64,000 nucleotides of DNA, taken from assembly GCA_028293725.1 (NCBI GenBank), contig JAQGOE010000257.1, forward strand, positions 19,707 through 83,706. The letters run 5' to 3'. The position numbers were made by a program, and so were the translations under genes. The notes under the pieces were generated by a model. The model was given only the letters and a program-made list of their open reading frames with translations. It had not been told where the DNA came from and did not search any database. Positions 59,858 through 64,000 of this stretch are shown piece after piece; positions within the stretch are counted from its first letter, which is position 1, and each line of letters starts with the position of its first letter. The DNA is from Gammaproteobacteria bacterium (GTDB lineage: Bacteria > Pseudomonadota > Gammaproteobacteria > Steroidobacterales > Steroidobacteraceae).

Positions 59858-60772
59858 ATGAATGACACCTTTGAAGCCCGCGTAACGGCCACCTTTGGCC
59901 GGCATTTACTGGTCCGGGACGCGACCGGAAAGGAGCTTGAGGCACGACCCTTTGGCCGCGGGCTCAACGTGGTCTGTGGGGATAACGTGCGCTGCCGCCC
60001 GGATCCGCACCACGACGAAATACACGTCGTCGAGATCATCCAGCGCCGGACGGCCTTGTACCGCTCAAACGTCCGTGGCGTGACGGAGCCGGTCATCGCG
60101 AACCTCTCGCGATTGATGGTGGTGCTCGCGCCCGTCCCTGTGCCCGATCTCTTCGTGGTCGACCGCTACCTGTCGGCGGCAGAGTCCGGTGGAATCGCGG
60201 GCCTGCTGGTGGTGAATAAGATCGAGCTCGGTATCGACGACGAGCTGGCAGCACAGCTAGACGTTTTTACCGCGGCGGGCTATCGCTGGTTCCCGTGCTC
60301 AGTGAAGACGGGCGAGGGAATCGACGCCCTCCTCGAGATCTGCGCGGGTCAGGTCGCCGCGTTGGTCGGTCAGTCTGGCGTGGGGAAATCATCGCTCGTG
60401 GACCGCCTGATCCCAGGCGCCGAAGTTGAGGTCGGCGAACTCGTCAGGGAAGAGGAAGGACGCCACACCACGACGGCGTCCCGGATGTTCGACCTGCCAC
60501 TCAGCGGGAACCTGATCGACTCACCGGGAGTGCGCGACTTCGCCCCGGCGGTAGACCGGCTCGATGCCCGCAGTCTGGGTTTTGTCGAGGTGGAGCGACT
60601 CGCTCCCCAATGTCGCTTTAACGACTGCCGCCACATGCGCGAACCCGGCTGCGCCGTCCAGGGCGCCACGGAAAACGGGGGCATGAGCCCGCGGCGTTAT
60701 GAGAGTTATCGCCGGCTGCGGCGGTTGTATGAGGAGTTGACGGCTGCGCGGGGGCCGGAACGGCGGCGGTGA
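59858..60772 (+). CDS. rsgA: Ribosome small subunit-dependent GTPase A
   Basis: Circularly permuted GTPase that checks 30S subunit maturation; 304 residues. After an N-terminal OB fold, the motifs appear in permuted order: G4 NKIE at 120-123, G1 GQSGVGKSS at 171-179, and G3 DSPG at 221-224. The C-terminal zinc site is C252, C257, H259 and C265. AAGG precedes the ATG closely. It is divergent from orn and its stop lies one base from the stop of the convergent recR. Confidence 0.97.
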   Translation: MNDTFEARVTATFGRHLLVRDATGKELEARPFGRGLNVVCGDNVRCRPDPHHDEIHVVEIIQRRTALYRSNVRGVTEPVIANLSRLMVVLAPVPVPDLFVVDRYLSAAESGGIAGLLVVNKIELGIDDELAAQLDVFTAAGYRWFPCSVKTGEGIDALLEICAGQVAALVGQSGVGKSSLVDRLIPGAEVEVGELVREEEGRHTTTASRMFDLPLSGNLIDSPGVRDFAPAVDRLDARSLGFVEVERLAPQCRFNDCRHMREPGCAVQGATENGGMSPRRYESYRRLRRLYEELTAARGPERRR

Positions 60773-60773
60773 T

Positions 60774-61373
60774 TCAGGTGACCGTCTGCCGCCCCGTCAA
60801 CGCGTGCGCTAGCGTTCCTCCATCCACATACTCGAGCTCGCCGCCTATCGGCACGCCGTGCGCAATGCGGCTGGCGCGTATACCGCGCCGCATTGCGAGC
60901 TCGCCAAGAAAATGCGCGGTGGCTTCACCCTCAACAGTCGGATTGGTCGCGAGAATAACCTCGCACACGACTCCCTCATTGAGGATGGCTTCCAACTCAC
61001 GTACACCGAGCTGCTCCGGCCCGATGCCGTCGAGCGGCGACAGATGTCCCATCAACACGAAATACCGGCCGCGATAGCTCCCGGATAACTCGATCGCCAC
61101 TACGTCGGCGGGCGACTCGACGACACAAAGCATCGACGCGTCACGCTGGGGCGCCGCGCAGGTCGAACACAACTCGTCTTCCGTGAGCATCCTACAACGG
61201 CGGCAACGTACAACCGACTCCAACGCGGCATCGAGCGCGGTTGACAGCGCACGAGCGCCCGACCTGCCCTCTTGAAGGAGGTGGAAGGCCATGCGCTGGG
61301 CGGTCTTGGGCCCGACCCCCGGGAGTGCGCGCAAGGCGTCGATGAGTTGAGTTAGGCGTGCGGAATGCTTCAT
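60774..61373 (-). CDS. recR: Recombination protein RecR
   Basis: Partner of RecF and RecO in loading RecA at gaps; 199 residues, ring-forming. The N-terminal helix-hairpin-helix has [17 protein letters not shown]; the C4 zinc finger is C57, C60, C69 and C72; the TOPRIM domain follows with [12 protein letters not shown] and [16 protein letters not shown]. Its ATG directly abuts the ybaB stop. The order dnaX-ybaB-recR is conserved across bacteria. Confidence 0.97.
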   Translation of the reverse strand: MKHSARLTQLIDALRALPGVGPKTAQRMAFHLLQEGRSGARALSTALDAALESVVRCRRCRMLTEDELCSTCAAPQRDASMLCVVESPADVVAIELSGSYRGRYFVLMGHLSPLDGIGPEQLGVRELEAILNEGVVCEVILATNPTVEGEATAHFLGELAMRRGIRASRIAHGVPIGGELEYVDGGTLAHALTGRQTVT

Positions 61374-61697
61374 CTAGAACGGCAGCTTCATCCCGGGCGG
61401 CAGCTGCAGGCCGGCGGTGAGGCTCGACATCTTCTCCTGCACACGTGCTTCCACTTTGTGAACGGCGTCATTCGTGGCAGCGGCGATGAGATCCTCGAGC
61501 ATCTCACGATCCTCGCTCACCACGGCCGGCTCGATCTGCACGCGCTTGACTTCGTGCTTGCCGGTCATCGTGACCTTGACCATGCCGCCCCCGGACTCGC
61601 CAATGACTTCGATCGTGGCGATCTCGGCCTGGGCTTTCGCCATGTTGGCCTGCATGGCCTGGGCCTGCTTCATCAGGTTGTTGATATTGCCTCGCAT
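61374..61697 (-). CDS. ybaB: YbaB/EbfC family nucleoid-associated protein
   Basis: Small DNA-binding protein of the YbaB/EbfC family, 107 residues, dimeric in structures. Family traits: an N-terminal [20 protein letters not shown] helix, the strands with [20 protein letters not shown], and [20 protein letters not shown]. It lies between dnaX (48-base gap) and recR (no gap) on the same strand, the standard cluster. Confidence 0.96.
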   Translation of the reverse strand: MRGNINNLMKQAQAMQANMAKAQAEIATIEVIGESGGGMVKVTMTGKHEVKRVQIEPAVVSEDREMLEDLIAAATNDAVHKVEARVQEKMSSLTAGLQLPPGMKLPF

Positions 61698-61745
61698 GTG
61701 AGGATGGGCTCCTGGCTGATGTCAAATTGCAATTGTATCAATGAG

Positions 61746-63947
61746 TTACTTTACCGGCCGGATGGTGTCGGGCAACAACGTCGCGCCGAAGCGCTCGCGT
61801 AAACTCTTCACGCCGGGGTCGGTTTCGAATGCCTGCCGCGCGACATCCAACTCCTGCTGCGAAGCCCGCTGCTCGGCTTGCGCAGGAGTCTCCGCCTCCC
61901 CGCTGGCCGTCGTAAACTCAAGGCGCACCGTCTCGCCGTAATGGCGAGAGAGTGCCTGCGCGAGCTTCTCCTCCTGTGAGGACGTCCGCACGAATTTTAC
62001 ACGTGGATCGAGCGCCAGCCGAACGAGACCCGGCTGCCGCCCGACCAGCACGCAATGGCTCGCGAGCTGGCGCGCCGCCCCTTGGAGATCGAGCTGGTTC
62101 AGGATCGCGATCCAGGAGCCGTCCGCCGAGTCGGCAGCGCCCCCGGGCATAGTCGCGGTCGGGGTGGCTGCCGTGTCCTCGCTGTGCTGTCCGCTAAGCC
62201 ACTCGGCCTCGGCATCGGCGTCCGACATACGGGCGCCGCCACCTGAGCTGACGACCTCGCGGTGGCCGCCGGGCGACCCGGCGCCGGGGGTGTAGCCGAC
62301 CGCTGCCCCGGATGCCGCCGAGGGCCTTTGGCTCATGCTCTCCGGCGGACCCGCGTCACCCGAAGCGGCTCCTTGGCCCCCGCCACGTAAGCTCGCCACC
62401 TGGCCGCCAGATCCTGACTGGGGTGTAGCCCCTTGGCCCGCGCCACCGTTTGCACTCCCCGCGGCCGCGCCGCGCGAGCCGCCCGCGCTACTAGGTGCGC
62501 CTCCGCTAGGTGCGCCTCCGCGTGCGGCAGCCTGAACCGCAGCCCGGGCGGCCGCTGCGCCACCCGCCCCGCCGTGCGCAGCCGCGCGGGCCGCCGCGGC
62601 AGCGCTGCCGGCTTGGGCGCCAGGTGAGCCACCAACACCGCCGGTTTGGCCACCGAACGACCCAGCACCGCCACCACCACCGCCCTGAGCGCCGTACGAT
62701 CCCCCACTACCACCGCTAGGTTGCGCAGCGGACGGTGCCGCTGAACTACCACGTGCGCCACCGCCCTGCGCCGCCACCTGTGCCGCGACCTGAGCCGCCG
62801 CCGCACCACGACCCGCGGCGGTGCCCGACCCAGTCGCGGGCCCCTGCCCCGCACCAGCATCATTCGCCGGCCGGAACGCGATCATCCTCAGCAGCGTCAT
62901 TTCGAACCCAGTGCGCGGATCCGGCGCTAACGCCAGATCGCGGCGCCCCGTGATCGCCGTCTGGTAGAACAGCTGAATATCTTCCGGCGACAGCGCCTTG
63001 GCCAACCGCTCCAGCAATTCCGGCGCGTACAAATCGTCGCCTTCGTAATCGCTGATCGTCTGTTTCATGGCCACGCGCACCAGCAGCCCAGCCAGCTCGT
63101 CCAACACCTGCGCGTAGTCGGGCGCGAATTCCTCGAGCGAGCGAGAGCACTGCATGAGCTCCGGAACATTCATGGAGCCGAGCAGCTCGGCCAGGCGCTC
63201 GACATGGTCGCGAGAAATGGTACCAAGCATGGCACGCGCCTCCTCCTCGCCAGCCTTACCACCGCCGAACGCGATGAGCTGGTCGAGCAGCGACAGGCCA
63301 TCGCGCATGCTGCCATCCGCCGCCTGCGCCACCAGCCGCAGCCCCGCAGGCTCGAACGGCACGCCCTCCTTCTCCAGGAGCGCTTTCATGTGCTCGGCAA
63401 TCTGTCCCACCGGCATGCGCTTCAGATTGAACTGCAGACAGCGCGACAAAACCGTCGCGGGCAACTTCTGCGGGTCCGTCGTCGCCAGCAGAAACTTCAT
63501 ATGTGGTGGGGGCTCCTCGAGCGTCTTCAACAGTGCGTTGAATGAGTGCGTCGAGAGCATGTGCACCTCGTCGATGAGGTACACCTTATAGCGACCGCGG
63601 GTCGGCGCGTACGGCACGTTGTCGAGCAGCTCGCGTGTGTCGTCGACCTTCGTCCGCGAGGCCGCGTCGACTTCGATGAGGTCCACGAAACGTCCGCTGT
63701 CGATGTCCTTGCAGGCCCCGCATACGCCGCACGGCTCAGGAGTAACGCCGGTTTCGCAGTTCAAACACTTCGCGAAGATCCGGGCGATCGTGGTTTTGCC
63801 GACGCCACGCGTCCCGGTAAAGAGAAAGGCGTGATGGACGCGCCCGGTCTCGAGCGCATTGACCAGGGCCCGCCGGACATGCTCTTGCCCGACCAGCTCG
63901 GCAAATTTCTTGGGGCGCCATTTACGCGCCAGCGCGGTATAGCTCAT
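61746..63947 (-). CDS. dnaX: DNA polymerase III subunit gamma/tau
   Basis: Clamp-loader ATPase subunit, 733 residues. The AAA+ core has Walker A GTRGVGKT at 45-52, zinc ligands C64, C73, C76 and C79, Walker B DEVH at 126-129 and the SRC motif at 168-170; the collar domain ends near residue 360. Then comes a linker of about 245 residues (362-608) made almost only of Gly, Ala, Ser, Gln and Pro. The last 125 residues (SWIAILNQLDLQGAARQLAS onward) are the tau C-terminal domain that binds the polymerase. No A-rich slippery heptamer for making gamma by frameshift is evident. The ATG at 63947 is normal. Confidence 0.96.
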   Translation of the reverse strand: MSYTALARKWRPKKFAELVGQEHVRRALVNALETGRVHHAFLFTGTRGVGKTTIARIFAKCLNCETGVTPEPCGVCGACKDIDSGRFVDLIEVDAASRTKVDDTRELLDNVPYAPTRGRYKVYLIDEVHMLSTHSFNALLKTLEEPPPHMKFLLATTDPQKLPATVLSRCLQFNLKRMPVGQIAEHMKALLEKEGVPFEPAGLRLVAQAADGSMRDGLSLLDQLIAFGGGKAGEEEARAMLGTISRDHVERLAELLGSMNVPELMQCSRSLEEFAPDYAQVLDELAGLLVRVAMKQTISDYEGDDLYAPELLERLAKALSPEDIQLFYQTAITGRRDLALAPDPRTGFEMTLLRMIAFRPANDAGAGQGPATGSGTAAGRGAAAAQVAAQVAAQGGGARGSSAAPSAAQPSGGSGGSYGAQGGGGGGAGSFGGQTGGVGGSPGAQAGSAAAAARAAAHGGAGGAAAARAAVQAAARGGAPSGGAPSSAGGSRGAAAGSANGGAGQGATPQSGSGGQVASLRGGGQGAASGDAGPPESMSQRPSAASGAAVGYTPGAGSPGGHREVVSSGGGARMSDADAEAEWLSGQHSEDTAATPTATMPGGAADSADGSWIAILNQLDLQGAARQLASHCVLVGRQPGLVRLALDPRVKFVRTSSQEEKLAQALSRHYGETVRLEFTTASGEAETPAQAEQRASQQELDVARQAFETDPGVKSLRERFGATLLPDTIRPVK
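62124..62864 (-). repeat. Low-complexity Gly/Ala/Ser linker within dnaX
   Basis: Compositionally biased coding DNA between the clamp-loader core and the tau tail. It includes a perfect 15-base tandem duplication (TAGGTGCGCCTCCGC at 62491-62505 and 62506-62520, encoding GGAPS units) and many imperfect Gly-run and Ala-run copies. The reading frame stays open throughout, so the protein appears intact. Confidence 0.85.
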
Positions 63948-64000
63948 GAATGAACCCTACAGGAGCAGAAGCGTGACCGCCCGTTTCCTGTGCCTGTAGC

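Noticed and set aside
61746..63947. Programmed frameshift in dnaX to make gamma
   Set aside because: No A-rich slippery heptamer followed by a hairpin is evident near the end of the clamp-loader core.
63957..63999. SRP RNA gene upstream of dnaX
   Set aside because: The 7-base repeat CTACAGG/CCTGTAG at the window end was considered as the edge of an ffs gene, which often neighbours dnaX, but the conserved GGAAG-type SRP core is not in the visible sequence.

Overview
The window is GC-rich, gene-dense chromosome with long co-oriented operons and no mobile elements, CRISPR arrays or rRNA. Gene content and order match Gammaproteobacteria: hrcA-grpE-dnaK-dnaJ-dapB-carA-carB-greA, yhbY, ftsH-folP-glmM-tpiA-secG-tRNA-Leu-nuoA..N; recN/fur/bamE/rnfH/ratA/smpB/ssrA; ppsR/ppsA; orn/rsgA; and recR-ybaB-dnaX. 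The linkage of secG, tRNA-Leu and a complete nuo operon, and an hrcA-led heat-shock operon, resemble the Xanthomonadales, Nevskiales and Steroidobacterales side of the class. That placement is inference. The tmRNA tag reads ANDDNYALAA.

Layout. Bases 1-8330 are accessory: a truncated soluble chemotaxis transducer, a secreted M20 peptidase, a C45 (penicillin acyltransferase-like) amidohydrolase, a PuuB-like FAD amine oxidase, a GlxA-type AraC regulator, an MFS carrier and a small YXWGXW protein. Bases 8340-22843 hold the 14-gene complex I operon on the minus strand. Bases 22963-29025 hold tRNA-Leu(GAG), secG, tpiA, glmM, folP, ftsH and, in the gap before ftsH, what reads as a decayed remnant of rlmE. 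Bases 29026-40615 carry yhbY, greA, carBA, dapB and the dnaJ-dnaK-grpE-hrcA chaperone block. Bases 40770-46280 carry nadK, recN, fur, bamE, rnfH, ratA, smpB and tmRNA. Bases 46533-55764 are a second accessory stretch: a UdgX-type uracil-DNA glycosylase, N-carbamoylputrescine amidase, an FAD-linked dehydrogenase, a Gfo/Idh/MocA oxidoreductase, three small unknown proteins, the Prc protease, and a DUF1249 gene coupled to a coiled-coil protein. Bases 55940-63947 carry ppsR/ppsA, orn, rsgA, recR, ybaB and dnaX.

How it works together. Most of the window is housekeeping: respiration (nuo), protein quality control (dnaK system, ftsH, prc, tmRNA/SmpB), pyrimidine, arginine, lysine and folate precursors (car, dapB, folP), the envelope (glmM, bamE, secG), gluconeogenic carbon flow (ppsA, tpiA) and DNA repair (recN, recR, udgX, dnaX).

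The points most worth a second look are the rlmE remnant (a one-base frameshift plus deletions exactly where intact rlmE normally sits), the stand-alone UdgX with only three cysteines, the roughly 245-residue Gly/Ala/Ser linker in DnaX, the DUF1249/coiled-coil pair, the C45/PuuB-like/GlxA/MFS locus, and several promoters placed so close to the start codon that the mRNAs may be leaderless. I found no convincing wholly new multi-gene defence or mobile system.
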